Positions 16,737-25,603 of a stretch of 53,284 nucleotides of DNA are shown piece by piece. The stretch spans positions 1 to 53,284 of the forward strand of contig JAZTWO010000047.1 in the NCBI GenBank assembly GCA_045635885.1. The letters run 5' to 3'. Source of the DNA: RGIG4608 sp045635885 (lineage in GTDB: Bacteria; Bacillota; Clostridia; Oscillospirales; CAG-272). The translations under genes and the position numbers were made by a program. How positions within the stretch are numbered: position 1 is the stretch's first letter; each line of letters begins with the position of its first letter. Under the pieces are notes generated by a model. It was not told the origin of the DNA and made no database searches. It worked only from the letters and a program-made list of their open reading frames with translations.

Positions 16737-17336
16737 ATGCTTGAATACACACTTGAACAATCCTTAATTGACAAGGGATATACATACGTTTGTGGAGTTG
16801 ACGAGGCAGGCAGAGGTCCGCTTTGCGGCCCTGTTGTAGCTGCTGCTTGTATTCTCCCCGCTGGGCTTTATATTGAAGGGCTCAACGACTCTAAAAAGCT
16901 CTCACCAAAGAAAAGAAAAGAAGTTTATAACAAAATTATCGAAAATGCAATCGCTTATTGTATAGCAGAAGCATCTGTTGAAGAAATTGACGAATTGAAT
17001 ATTCTTGAAGCAGATATGCTCGCTATGCGACGTGCAGTTGATGGATTGAAAATCAAGGCGGACTTTGCCCTAATTGATGGAAATATTAGCCGTGACTTCC
17101 CCATTCCCACAATGACTGTAATCAAGGGCGACGCAACAAGTCCAAGCATTGCCGCTGCATCCATTTTAGCTAAAGTGACAAGAGATGAAATGTGCGAGCA
17201 AATGGATAAAGATTATCCTCAATACGGAATTGCAAAGCACAAGGGATACGGCACAAAGCAGCATATGGATGCGCTTCGTCAACATGGCCCTTCTCCCATT
17301 CACAGAAAAAAATTCATTAGATTTTTAGATAATTAA
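16737..17336 (+). CDS. rnhB: Ribonuclease HII
   Basis: RNase HII nicks RNA-DNA hybrids and misincorporated ribonucleotides. The 199-residue protein shows the catalytic acidic residues in CGVDEAGRGPLCGPVVAAA (Asp22, Glu23) and in FALIDGN, and the VIKGDATSPSIAAASILAKVTRD segment. GGAG lies just before ATG 16737. It sits 12 bases after ylqF and 4 bases before yraN. Confidence 0.96.
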   Translation: MLEYTLEQSLIDKGYTYVCGVDEAGRGPLCGPVVAAACILPAGLYIEGLNDSKKLSPKKRKEVYNKIIENAIAYCIAEASVEEIDELNILEADMLAMRRAVDGLKIKADFALIDGNISRDFPIPTMTVIKGDATSPSIAAASILAKVTRDEMCEQMDKDYPQYGIAKHKGYGTKQHMDALRQHGPSPIHRKKFIRFLDN

Positions 17337-17340
17337 TCAT

Positions 17341-17733
17341 ATGAAAAATACAACCGAAATTGGTCGATTTGGTGAAAATGTTGCCACAAATTACCTCAAA
17401 GAAAACAAATACAAAATACTTACACAAAATTATTTTTCTTCGCATAATGAAATAGACATAATTGCAGAAAATAAAAAGTATATCGTGTTTGTTGAGGTTA
17501 AAACACGCACCATTCCCGGAAAATCGACCTTTGAATACGAAACCCCTGCATCTGCCGTTACATATTCAAAGCAAAAACGCATATTGGTGGCAGCTCAGGC
17601 ATATCTTAACGAGAACCCCACTCGCAAAACTCCCCGACTTGACGTTCTTGAAATTTACCTTTCAAAAAACAATGTAGACGGAAAACCCGAAGTAATTAAA
17701 ATAAATCATATAGAGGATGCATTTTCAAATTAA
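17341..17733 (+). CDS. YraN family (UPF0102) nuclease-like protein
   Basis: A 130-residue UPF0102 protein with a restriction-endonuclease-like core: GRFGENVATNYL near the start, then HNEIDIIAENKKYIVFVEVKTR, which supplies the D and E-x-K catalytic pattern. The family's cellular role is not settled. It commonly follows rnhB, as here with a 4-base gap, and its stop is one base before the dipeptidase start. Confidence 0.92.
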   Translation: MKNTTEIGRFGENVATNYLKENKYKILTQNYFSSHNEIDIIAENKKYIVFVEVKTRTIPGKSTFEYETPASAVTYSKQKRILVAAQAYLNENPTRKTPRLDVLEIYLSKNNVDGKPEVIKINHIEDAFSN

Positions 17734-17734
17734 T

Positions 17735-18667
17735 ATGAAACTATTTGACCTTCATTGCGACACCGCAACTCGTCTTTTGGGCGAAAATCAAAGTTTATAT
17801 GAAAATAACTGTCACATATCTCTAAAGCGGGCAGAATATCTTGAAAGTTATGCTCAAGTTATGGCTATTTGGACTGATAGAAAATTGAGTGACGAAGATG
17901 GATATCAAAGATTTTTTGACGTGCTAAAAAACCTAGATAACGAAATTCAAATCAACTCAAACAAAGTTTGTCGCATAACATCAAGCAAAGAATTACAATC
18001 TTGCATAAGTAATGGCAAAATTCCAATGATTCTTGCAGTTGAAGACGCTCGAATTCTTAATAATGACATTTCAAGACTTAATGTTTTGCACTCACAAGGA
18101 GTAAAATTGTTAACTTTGAATTGGTATGGAAAAACCTGTATTGGCGGAGCGCACGATACCGATATTGGTCTTTCTGATTTTGGTGTTTCAGTTGTGAAAA
18201 ATTGCTTTAATTTGGGCATTATTCCCGACGTTTCCCACTCTTCATTCAGGGGGGCAAAAATGACACTTGAATTGGCAAAAGAATTCAACAAACCCATTGT
18301 TGCATCTCACTCCGATTCACACTCGGTAAATGCTCATACAAGAAACCTTTTGAATGACGATTTTTGTGATATTAGAAATCTTGGCGGTTTGGTTGGAATA
18401 AACCTATGCCCTGAACATCTTTACTTGAAAGAAGAACCCAATATATCACACGTTTTGCTCCACATTGAGCATTATCTGACATTAAATGGCGAAAATACTA
18501 TTGCCATGGGCACTGACCTCGACGGTACAAATCTGCCCAATGGTTTTAACGGTATTGGTGATATTTACAAAATCGCAGAAGAAATGCAAAAAATCAACTA
18601 TAATGATGAACTTATAGAAAAAATAATGTATAAAAACGCTTTTGAGTTTTTCAAAAGAAATATATAA
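17735..18667 (+). CDS. Membrane dipeptidase-family (peptidase M19) protein
   Basis: About 310 residues of the M19 renal-dipeptidase family, zinc enzymes that cleave dipeptides, including some with D-amino acids. Metal-binding segments are visible: LFDLHCDT (H-x-D) at the N-terminus, AVEDAR (bridging Glu), PDVSHSS, VASHSDSH and MGTDLDGT. I start it at ATG 17735, since the family begins M-K-L-F-D-L-H-x-D; an in-frame ATG at 17717 would overlap yraN. No signal peptide is seen. It overlaps no essential motif of its neighbours and is followed by thrC at 11 bases. Confidence 0.92.
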   Translation: MKLFDLHCDTATRLLGENQSLYENNCHISLKRAEYLESYAQVMAIWTDRKLSDEDGYQRFFDVLKNLDNEIQINSNKVCRITSSKELQSCISNGKIPMILAVEDARILNNDISRLNVLHSQGVKLLTLNWYGKTCIGGAHDTDIGLSDFGVSVVKNCFNLGIIPDVSHSSFRGAKMTLELAKEFNKPIVASHSDSHSVNAHTRNLLNDDFCDIRNLGGLVGINLCPEHLYLKEEPNISHVLLHIEHYLTLNGENTIAMGTDLDGTNLPNGFNGIGDIYKIAEEMQKINYNDELIEKIMYKNAFEFFKRNI

Positions 18668-18678
18668 TGGAGAAATTT

Positions 18679-20163
18679 ATGGAATTTCAAAGCACAAGAG
18701 ATAAAAATTCAACAAAATATTGCTCTGCACAAGTTATTAAGCAAGGGTTGGCAAATGATGGTGGACTTTTTGTTCCAACGGAAATACCATCGCTTACATA
18801 TGACGAAATCAAATCATATTGTTCCCTTTCTTATCCGGAGCTTGCTGCCACTGTTTTGTCTAAATTTTTAACGGACTACACATTTGAAGAGTTGCTTGAG
18901 GACTGCAATAATGCCTATTCATCAAACTCCTTTCCAAATGGTGCGTGTCCTTTAAATAAAGTTGACGGCAATACATATTCACTTGAACTTTGGCACGGTC
19001 CCACTTGCGCATTCAAAGATATGGCGCTTCAAATAATGCCTAAACTCCTCTCCCGTTCTTTAGTTAAAACAGGTGAAGAACGCATATCCCTTGTTCTTGT
19101 TGCAACCTCCGGTGACACGGGTAAAGCTGCTCTTGAGGGTTATAAAGACGTTAACCAAATTAAAATATGCGTTTTCTATCCCCAAAATGGTGTTAGCACG
19201 GTTCAAGAATTGCAAATGGTTACTCAAACCGGTAAAAACGTTAACGTTTGCGCAGTAGAAGGTAATTTTGACGATATTCAAACAGGAGTTAAACATATAT
19301 TTAATAATCCTGACATAGCAAATGAATTGAATGATCAGGGATATTTTTTGTCAAGTGCCAACTCTATTAACTTTGGACGTTTGGCACCGCAAATCGTATA
19401 TTATATCAATGCATATTGCGATCTTCTCTCTCAAAACGAGATTGAACTTGGCGAAAAGATTAATGTTTGTGTACCCACGGGCAACTTTGGTAACATCCTC
19501 GCCGCATACATAGCAAAGCTTATGGGCTTACCAATTAACAAGCTCATTTGTGCATCAAACTCCAATAATATTTTAACAGATTTTTTGAAAACGGGAAGAT
19601 ATGACAGAAACCGTGATTTCCACCTTACAATGTCACCTTCTATGGATATTCTCATTTCAAGTAATCTTGAACGACTTCTCTATTTTGTAAGTGATGCCAC
19701 TCAAACCGCAGAATATATGCAAAAACTTAATTCTAACGGATACTATCAAATAAATGATGAAATAAAATCAAAAATTGATGAAAATTTTGTTGGATATTAT
19801 GCAAGTGAACAAGAAACCTCAAACACGATTGCAAAATATTACATATCCAACAATTATTTAATGGATACCCATACTGCAGTGGCTTTTTGTGCGCTTGAAA
19901 GCTACCGAAACGAACATAATGACAACACAAAAACCGTTGTAGCTTCCACTGCAAGCCCATATAAATTTGCAAAAAATGTTTATGGTTCAATTTTTGGCGA
20001 AAATGATTGTAATGATTTAGAAATTCTTAACGAGCTTTCATCTAAAACCGGCACAAAAATTCCTGCTCCCTTATATGAGCTTGACAAAAAAACAATAAAC
20101 TTTAATAACGTTACAAATCAGCAAAATATGTTTAACGAGGTTGTAAATTTCATAAAAAAATAA
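18679..20163 (+). CDS. thrC: Threonine synthase
   Basis: ThrC converts O-phosphohomoserine to threonine with PLP. The 494-residue protein is the long bacterial type: N-terminal STRD, the PLP lysine in WHGPTCAFKDMALQ, the phosphate/PLP loop VATSGDTGKAALEG, SSANSINFGRLAPQIVYY and CVPTGNFGNILAAY. The chosen start, ATG 18679, follows GGAG at 18669-18672; the in-frame ATG 18667 overlaps the dipeptidase stop and contains that Shine-Dalgarno. No other threonine gene is nearby, and no T-box is visible. It closes the lepB operon at a terminator. Confidence 0.95.
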   Translation: MEFQSTRDKNSTKYCSAQVIKQGLANDGGLFVPTEIPSLTYDEIKSYCSLSYPELAATVLSKFLTDYTFEELLEDCNNAYSSNSFPNGACPLNKVDGNTYSLELWHGPTCAFKDMALQIMPKLLSRSLVKTGEERISLVLVATSGDTGKAALEGYKDVNQIKICVFYPQNGVSTVQELQMVTQTGKNVNVCAVEGNFDDIQTGVKHIFNNPDIANELNDQGYFLSSANSINFGRLAPQIVYYINAYCDLLSQNEIELGEKINVCVPTGNFGNILAAYIAKLMGLPINKLICASNSNNILTDFLKTGRYDRNRDFHLTMSPSMDILISSNLERLLYFVSDATQTAEYMQKLNSNGYYQINDEIKSKIDENFVGYYASEQETSNTIAKYYISNNYLMDTHTAVAFCALESYRNEHNDNTKTVVASTASPYKFAKNVYGSIFGENDCNDLEILNELSSKTGTKIPAPLYELDKKTINFNNVTNQQNMFNEVVNFIKK

Positions 20164-20188
20164 GCATATCCCAAACGAGATATGCTTA
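20161..20188. terminator. Terminator between thrC and the DUF1540 gene
   Basis: The stem TAAGCATATC / GATATGCTTA has an 8-base loop. On the minus strand it is followed by a T run, so it best fits the DUF1540 gene. It begins inside the thrC stop codon and may also stop thrC transcripts. Confidence 0.8.
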
Positions 20189-20205
20189 AAGTTAGTATTG
20201 CAGAA

Positions 20206-20394
20206 TTATTCAGTTCTATTTTTAAAGGTTGTACAAAGTGTTTCTCTGCTTACAGCCGCCTGATTAGGACCAACCTTGATATGACCTGCAGTACAATGAC
20301 CTTCGCCTGTGTGATACTGGCAAGTTACAACGTCACAAGTAATGCCCTTAATCACGTTTTGGGAATTGCCACAGCAATTTCTTTCGTTATTCAT
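20206..20394 (-). CDS. DUF1540 domain protein, small cysteine-rich
   Basis: A 62-residue protein with the DUF1540 pattern: a conserved ITCDVVTCQYH segment, then GHCTAGHIKVGP, and a further Cys near the C-terminus (TLCTTF). The cysteine spacing suggests a small metal-binding or disulfide unit, but the function of the family is not established. I start it at ATG 20394, which has GGAG six bases upstream; two further in-frame ATGs upstream lack a good site, and one contains the GGAG. A terminator follows on the minus strand. DUF1540 proteins are common in clostridia. Confidence 0.85.
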   Translation of the reverse strand: MNNERNCCGNSQNVIKGITCDVVTCQYHTGEGHCTAGHIKVGPNQAAVSRETLCTTFKNRTE

Positions 20395-20497
20395 ATATTG
20401 CTCCATTCTGCCATATGGCACAAAAAATTTGAGAGATAACTCTCACAATTATTATTAACAATTTTACTCACCTTATTCATATAGAAAGGATCAAATA

Positions 20498-21226
20498 ATG
20501 TCTTTATACGTTATCTCAGACCTTCATCTTTCAACAAACGAAACCACCAATAAATCAATGGAAAAATTCGGCACCAAATGGCGTGATTATCACCAAAAGC
20601 TTGAAAAATATTTCAAGGCGATTATTACCCAAGAAGATACCGTTGTTATTCCCGGAGATATTTCATGGGCTATGACGCTTGAAGAAGCAACTTCTGACTT
20701 CAAATTTCTTGATTCACTTCCGGGCACTAAAATAATCGGAAAAGGAAATCACGATTTTTGGTGGTCAACTGCGACCAAAATCAATGCTTTTTTTGAAGAA
20801 AATGACATAAAATCAATAAAACTTCTTCACAACAACGCTTATCTGCTTGAAGATTGTATTATTTGTGGCTCAAGAGGTTGGTTTTATGACGAAAAGCAAC
20901 AAAAAACTGTTGGTGACGTTGATTATGAAAAAATAGTTGCAAGAGAAGCGCAAAGATTGGAAATTAGCCTTAAAGAAGCAACTAAGCTTAAAGAGGAACA
21001 CTCTGATTTGCCAATACTTGTTTTTCTTCACTTCCCGCCTGTTTATGGCGACTTTGTATGTGAAAAAATCCTTGATGTTTTAAAAAAATATCAAATAACT
21101 AACTGTTATTATGGACACATTCACAACAACTATTCAATACCAAGACAGTTCACTTTTGACTCAATTACCTTCACAATGGTCGCTGCAGACTACCTAAATT
21201 TCGCTCCAATGCCAATTTTTATCTAA
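20498..21226 (+). CDS. Metallophosphoesterase (calcineurin-like)
   Basis: A 242-residue calcineurin-like phosphoesterase with intact metal ligands: SDLHL (D and H), IPGDISWAM (GD), GKGNHDFWW (GNHD), LHFPPVY and YGHIHNN (GHxH). So it should bind two metals and hydrolyse phosphoesters in the cytosol; the substrate is unknown. The SAMTLEEA-type region after GDISW is typical of a clostridial subgroup. It stands alone, upstream of the trigger factor promoter. It contrasts with the other phosphoesterase-fold gene at 28820-29512, which has lost its ligands. Confidence 0.88.
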   Translation: MSLYVISDLHLSTNETTNKSMEKFGTKWRDYHQKLEKYFKAIITQEDTVVIPGDISWAMTLEEATSDFKFLDSLPGTKIIGKGNHDFWWSTATKINAFFEENDIKSIKLLHNNAYLLEDCIICGSRGWFYDEKQQKTVGDVDYEKIVAREAQRLEISLKEATKLKEEHSDLPILVFLHFPPVYGDFVCEKILDVLKKYQITNCYYGHIHNNYSIPRQFTFDSITFTMVAADYLNFAPMPIFI

Positions 21227-21252
21227 TTTTTTGGCATTTTTGCAAAAAAATC

Positions 21253-21281
21253 TTGACATTTTGTTGTTAATTATATATAAT
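21253..21281 (+). promoter_or_regulatory. Consensus promoter of tig-clpP-clpX
   Basis: A perfect TTGACA (21253-21258), 17-base spacer and perfect TATAAT (21276-21281), followed within 25 bases by GGAGGA before tig. No CtsR or CIRCE heat-shock operator is visible, so expression looks constitutive and strong. Confidence 0.88.
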
Positions 21282-21317
21282 AATCAATGTATGTAAAAAA
21301 ATTTGGAGGATTCTAAA

Positions 21318-22727
21318 ATGAATTTAATCAAAAATGAAAAAATCGAAGCTAGCAAAGTAGAGCTTCACTTCTCTGTTGAACAGTCTGTTTTTGAGGCAGC
21401 TATCGAGCGTGCTTACAAAAAAGAAGTAGGAAAAATTAACATTCCCGGCTTCAGAAAAGGCAAAGCTCCCAGAGCTATGATCGAAAAAATGTACGGTAAG
21501 GGCTTCTTCTATGACACAGCTCTTAACGATATTCTTCCCGATGCTTACGAAGCAGCTGTAAAAGAATCAGGCATTGATCCTGTTTCTCAGCCCGAAATCG
21601 ATGTTCTTTCTATCGACGATAATGGTGTTGTATTCACTGCAAAGGTTTACGTTAAGCCCGAAGTTAAAATCGAAGGTTATTTCGGCATCGAAGTAACAAA
21701 GGAAGTTGCACCTGTAACCGACGAAGAAATCAATAGCGAGCTTGAACTCGTTAGAGAAAGAAACAGCCGTGAAATCGACGCAAATGATCGTCCTGCAGAA
21801 CTTGGCGATACAGCAGTTATCGACTTTGAAGGTTTTGTTGACGGTGTTGCATTTGAAGGTGGTAAGGGTGAAGATTACGCTCTTAAGCTTGGTTCCGGTC
21901 AGTTCATTCCCGGCTTTGAAGAACAGATCGTTGGTCACTCTGTAGATGAAGAGTTCGACGTTAATGTTACATTCCCCGCTGAATATCACGCAGAAGACCT
22001 TGCAGGCAAGGCATCTGTATTCAAAATTAAGCTTCACGCTCTTACAAAGGTTGAACTTCCTGAGCTTGATGATGAATTTGCAAAAGATGTATCTGAATTT
22101 GATACTCTTGATGAATACAAGGCAGATCTTAAGGCAAAAATCGAAGCAAGACACGAAACAACTGCTCAGAATGCAGTAGACGGTCAGCTTATGGACACTC
22201 TTATTGAAAAGCTCGAAGCAGAAATTCCTGAAGCTATGTATGAATCCGAAGCAGAAAACTTCGTTCGTGACTACGATAATCAGCTTAGAATGCAGGGTCT
22301 TGACCTTAAGACATACTTCCAGTATACAGGTATGACTCTTGAAACACTCCGTGCACAGTTCCGTCCTCAGGCAGAAAAACAGGTTAAGGCAAGACTTGCT
22401 CTTGAAAAGATTGCAGAGCTTGAAAACCTTGTTGCTTCTGAAGATGATATCAACGCAGAATACGCAAGAATTGCAGAAGCTTATGGTATCGACGTTGAAC
22501 AGGTTAAGGCATCAATCGACGCTGAATTCATCGCTGCAGATATGAACGTTAAACTCGCTCTTGATGCAGTTAAAGAAAAAGCAGTTATTAAAGCTCCCAA
22601 AAAGAGAGCTACAAAAAAGGCAGCTCCCAAGACAGAAGCTACTGAAGAAGTAGAAGGTGCAGAAAAGCCCGTTAAGAAAACAAGAAAAACAACAAAGAAA
22701 GCTGCTGAAGAAACAACAGAAGCTTAA
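21318..22727 (+). CDS. tig: Trigger factor
   Basis: Trigger factor is the ribosome-bound chaperone and prolyl isomerase. The 469-residue protein has the ribosome-binding domain with its signature (GFRKGKAPRAMIEK), an FKBP-type PPIase domain (about 150-245: DTAVIDFEGFVDGVAFEGGKGEDYALKLGSGQFIPGFEEQ) and the helical C-terminal domain. After about residue 425 there is a lysine/alanine/threonine-rich tail (PKKRATKKAAPK, KKTRKTTKKA) beyond the usual end. I start at ATG 21318, 7 bases after GGAGGA. It is the first gene of tig-clpP-clpX. Confidence 0.97.
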   Translation: MNLIKNEKIEASKVELHFSVEQSVFEAAIERAYKKEVGKINIPGFRKGKAPRAMIEKMYGKGFFYDTALNDILPDAYEAAVKESGIDPVSQPEIDVLSIDDNGVVFTAKVYVKPEVKIEGYFGIEVTKEVAPVTDEEINSELELVRERNSREIDANDRPAELGDTAVIDFEGFVDGVAFEGGKGEDYALKLGSGQFIPGFEEQIVGHSVDEEFDVNVTFPAEYHAEDLAGKASVFKIKLHALTKVELPELDDEFAKDVSEFDTLDEYKADLKAKIEARHETTAQNAVDGQLMDTLIEKLEAEIPEAMYESEAENFVRDYDNQLRMQGLDLKTYFQYTGMTLETLRAQFRPQAEKQVKARLALEKIAELENLVASEDDINAEYARIAEAYGIDVEQVKASIDAEFIAADMNVKLALDAVKEKAVIKAPKKRATKKAAPKTEATEEVEGAEKPVKKTRKTTKKAAEETTEA

Positions 22728-22759
22728 TTCCCCATTATAATTTTAGGAGGTCATTACTT

Positions 22760-23353
22760 ATGATGAATAATTCACTCGTCCCAATGGTTGTTGAACAAAC
22801 CGGCAGAGGCGAAAGATCATACGATATTTTTTCAAGACTGCTTAATGACCGTATAATTTTCCTTTCCGACGAGGTAAATGATGCAACTGCTTCTCTTGTA
22901 GTTGCGCAGCTTCTCTACCTTGAGGCACAGGATCCCGACAAAGATATTTCCTTTTATATCAATTCCCCAGGTGGTTCAGTTACTGCAGGTATGGCAATTT
23001 ACGACACAATGAACTTCATTAAATGTGATGTTTCAACAGTTTGCATTGGCATGGCTGCAAGTATGGGTGCATTCCTTCTCTCTGCAGGAACAAAGGGCAA
23101 AAGATTTGCTCTTCCCAATAGTGAGATTATGATTCACCAACCTCTTGGCGGTGCAAAAGGTCAGGCAACTGACATCAAAATTCAGGCAGAGCTTATTCTC
23201 CGTACCCGTGATCGTCTTAATGCAATTCTTGCACAAAACACAGGCAAGACTGTTGAAGAGATTGCTCGTGACACGGAAAGAGATAACTATATGACCGCTC
23301 AGCAGGCACTTGAATATGGTCTTGTTGATAAGGTTATTGAAAAGCACGCTTAG
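22760..23353 (+). CDS. clpP: ATP-dependent Clp protease proteolytic subunit
   Basis: ClpP forms the tetradecameric serine protease chamber. The 197-residue protein has catalytic Ser101 in GMAASMGAFLL, His126 in MIHQPLGGAKGQ, and the Asp in the TERDNYM segment. GGAGG lies 9 bases before ATG 22760. It sits between tig and clpX, its ATPase partner, in the common bacterial order, and is the only clpP in the window. Confidence 0.98.
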   Translation: MMNNSLVPMVVEQTGRGERSYDIFSRLLNDRIIFLSDEVNDATASLVVAQLLYLEAQDPDKDISFYINSPGGSVTAGMAIYDTMNFIKCDVSTVCIGMAASMGAFLLSAGTKGKRFALPNSEIMIHQPLGGAKGQATDIKIQAELILRTRDRLNAILAQNTGKTVEEIARDTERDNYMTAQQALEYGLVDKVIEKHA

Positions 23354-23369
23354 TTGAAAGGTTAATATT

Positions 23370-24647
23370 ATGGCTGAAAATAAAAAGCCCGAAGGAAACG
23401 GCAATACCCCTAAAAGGTATTGCCATTTCTGCGGAAGACACGAAAATCAGGTTGAATTTTTAATTCCCTCTCCCACAGGTGCATATATTTGTGATTATTG
23501 CGTTCTCGCATGTTCAGATATCCTTGACGAAGCATTCGCAGACTTTTCTGAAAACACTGAATCGTTGAAGCTTGAGGATCTCCCCAAGCCCATGGATATT
23601 AAAAAGACACTTGACGAATACGTTATTGGTCAAGATGATGCAAAAGTCGCACTTGCCGTGGCAGTATATAATCATTACAAAAGAATTCTTGCAAAAGCAG
23701 AAACCAAGGATGAAAAAGAGCTTGACGGAGTTGAGCTTCAAAAATCCAACGTACTTTTGATTGGACCTACAGGTGTTGGTAAAACATACCTTGCTCAAAC
23801 TCTTGCAAAAACTCTTCAAGTTCCATTTGCTATTGCAGATGCAACAACCTTAACAGAGGCAGGATATGTTGGTGAAGATGTTGAAAACATTCTTCTTCGC
23901 CTTATTCAAGCAGCTGATTATGACGTTGAAAGAGCAGAAAAAGGTATTATTTATATCGACGAAATCGATAAAATCGCACGAAAAAGCGAAAACCGTTCTA
24001 TTACTCGTGACGTTTCAGGCGAAGGCGTACAACAGGCACTTTTGAAAATTCTTGAAGGAACAACAGCAAACGTTCCTCCCCAAGGCGGACGCAAGCATCC
24101 CAATCAAGAATTCATTCAAATCAACACTAAAAACATTTTGTTTATCTGTGGTGGTGCTTTTGATGGTCTTGAACAGATTATCGAAAAGCGCAAGGGTAAT
24201 AACGTTATCGGTTTTGGTGGTGAAATCAAGAAAAAGAGCGAAAAGAAGCAAGGGGGCATTTATAAAGATGTTACTCCCCACGATATAGTTAAATTCGGTC
24301 TTATTCCAGAACTTACAGGACGTATTCCTGTTATTGTTGCACTTACAGAACTTGATAATAATGCACTTACAAGAATAATCAGAGAGCCAAAAAATTCACT
24401 ATTGAAGCAATATATCAAACTTTTTGATATGGACAACGTTGAAATTGAATTTGATGACGACGCAATTAATGCAATTGCAGAATTGGCAATTGAGAGAAAT
24501 ACAGGAGCAAGAGGACTTCGTTCCATTATGGAGGGCTTCCTTATGCCACTTATGTACACAATTCCCTCTCGTGATGATATTTCCAAAATCATTATTACTC
24601 GTGAAACGGTAATTAATAAAGCAGAACCTAAATACATCTTAAAATAA
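23370..24647 (+). CDS. clpX: ATP-dependent Clp protease ATP-binding subunit ClpX
   Basis: ClpX unfolds substrates and feeds them to ClpP. The 425-residue protein has the N-terminal C4 zinc domain (Cys18, Cys21, Cys41, Cys44), Walker A (GPTGVGKTYLA), Walker B (IIYIDEIDK), the ClpP-contact region (IGFGGE, the IGF loop) and sensor 2 (GARGLRSIME). It is the third gene after tig and clpP and ends at a strong terminator. Confidence 0.98.
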   Translation: MAENKKPEGNGNTPKRYCHFCGRHENQVEFLIPSPTGAYICDYCVLACSDILDEAFADFSENTESLKLEDLPKPMDIKKTLDEYVIGQDDAKVALAVAVYNHYKRILAKAETKDEKELDGVELQKSNVLLIGPTGVGKTYLAQTLAKTLQVPFAIADATTLTEAGYVGEDVENILLRLIQAADYDVERAEKGIIYIDEIDKIARKSENRSITRDVSGEGVQQALLKILEGTTANVPPQGGRKHPNQEFIQINTKNILFICGGAFDGLEQIIEKRKGNNVIGFGGEIKKKSEKKQGGIYKDVTPHDIVKFGLIPELTGRIPVIVALTELDNNALTRIIREPKNSLLKQYIKLFDMDNVEIEFDDDAINAIAELAIERNTGARGLRSIMEGFLMPLMYTIPSRDDISKIIITRETVINKAEPKYILK

Positions 24648-24652
24648 AAATT

Positions 24653-24680
24653 GGCTGTTGCAGATGCAACAGCCCTTTTT
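24653..24680. terminator. Terminator of tig-clpP-clpX, likely bidirectional
   Basis: The stem GGCTGTTGC / GCAACAGCC with an AGAT loop is followed by CTTTTT. On the opposite strand it is followed by AATTTTTATTT, so it can also serve the convergent cysteine-rich gene. Confidence 0.93.
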
Positions 24681-24681
24681 A

Positions 24682-25515
24682 TTAACAATTACAACCCTTT
24701 TCTGTGTGCTTAATTGGAGAAGGTGTTGGTGCACTTCCTGTTGAAAATTCATGTGTGGGAAAAGCCATGCATTTAAAGATGTCACAAGGATTTTCCTCTG
24801 AATGTGATAAGCATTCCTTGTCAGGAACTGTATATTCGGTTGCTTGAATCAAATATTGACCAGGACGAACAATTCTAATAACCGAGAATACGCCAATTGA
24901 CACAACCAAAAATCTTTTACCCTCGTCACACAGTGCACCGTTGATATGCCTTGTTACGCCCTCAGGAATGTCACCACAAGAACAACAACAAATGCAATGA
25001 TGCTCGTGTCTTTTTTCAATTATCTTGGCATTAAGAATTATGGGGTCAACAACTTCTACAACTGCAGTTGGAACGTTTCCTTCAGTGCAACAAACTTCTG
25101 TTGGAAAATCACAGAACCCTGATGTTCCATTGCTTTTGAAAACATTCAAATTACTCTCTCCACCAAAAAGAATTACATTCTTGTCAATAACCGCAACACC
25201 GTCAAACTCTTGAACTCTTCCGGGTGAGAGGCATGCCTCAAAAGTAATTTTAATATAAAGGCGAATATTAACTGAGTAAAATCCATGATTAAACGCTATT
25301 GGATCAACCGTAATACTGCTCCAAGTAATGCAAGAGTTCTTAACCCTAATATTTCCAGTTCTTTCTATAATTTCGTTACCATAATTTGTGAGAAACACCT
25401 GAACGTTTTCATAGCAATCTCTGTCCCTGCAGGAGTCAAGCACATGATTTGCCTCAATGCATACAGTTTCTCTTGCCCCATTAAAGCCAGAGCAACCAAA
25501 TCTATTATCCGGCAT
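24682..25515 (-). CDS. Cysteine-rich clostridial protein of unknown function (20 Cys), downstream of sigG
   Basis: I recognise the type as a conserved clostridial protein but know no function. The 277 residues contain 20 cysteines: early C-x(n)-C groups (ETVCIEANHVLDSCRDRDCYENV), a central run HHCICCCSCGD and a C-terminal KGCNC. The middle is beta-rich and hydrophilic (FYSVNIRLYIKITFEAC). No signal peptide or membrane segment is seen. The start, ATG 25515, has GGAGG seven bases upstream; the longer ORF upstream lacks one. It lies 88 bases downstream of sigG on the same strand with a hairpin between. Rich cysteine content and this position make a spore coat or exosporium role plausible, which is inference. 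Confidence 0.75.
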   Translation of the reverse strand: MPDNRFGCSGFNGARETVCIEANHVLDSCRDRDCYENVQVFLTNYGNEIIERTGNIRVKNSCITWSSITVDPIAFNHGFYSVNIRLYIKITFEACLSPGRVQEFDGVAVIDKNVILFGGESNLNVFKSNGTSGFCDFPTEVCCTEGNVPTAVVEVVDPIILNAKIIEKRHEHHCICCCSCGDIPEGVTRHINGALCDEGKRFLVVSIGVFSVIRIVRPGQYLIQATEYTVPDKECLSHSEENPCDIFKCMAFPTHEFSTGSAPTPSPIKHTEKGCNC

Positions 25516-25538
25516 AAATTTACCTCCAAAAAAGTAAT

Positions 25539-25564
25539 AAGGAAGAAAAAATCCTTTCTTCCTT
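25539..25564 (-). terminator. Hairpin between sigG and the cysteine-rich gene
   Basis: On the minus strand AAGGAAGAAA / TTTCTTCCTT with a 6-base loop is followed by ATTACTTTTTT. It could end sigG transcripts, or attenuate read-through into the next gene, whose Shine-Dalgarno begins directly after it. Confidence 0.75.
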
Positions 25565-25603
25565 AACATATTATGCAAGATATTAAACAATGACAACCTA
25601 AAT

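Noticed and set aside
20182..20439. 85-residue plus-strand ORF after thrC
   Set aside because: It is the shadow of the DUF1540 gene on the other strand, whose cysteine pattern and Shine-Dalgarno are clear.
21227..21317. CIRCE or CtsR operator before tig-clpP-clpX
   Set aside because: Neither the long CIRCE inverted repeat nor the CtsR heptad repeat is present; only a housekeeping promoter is seen.
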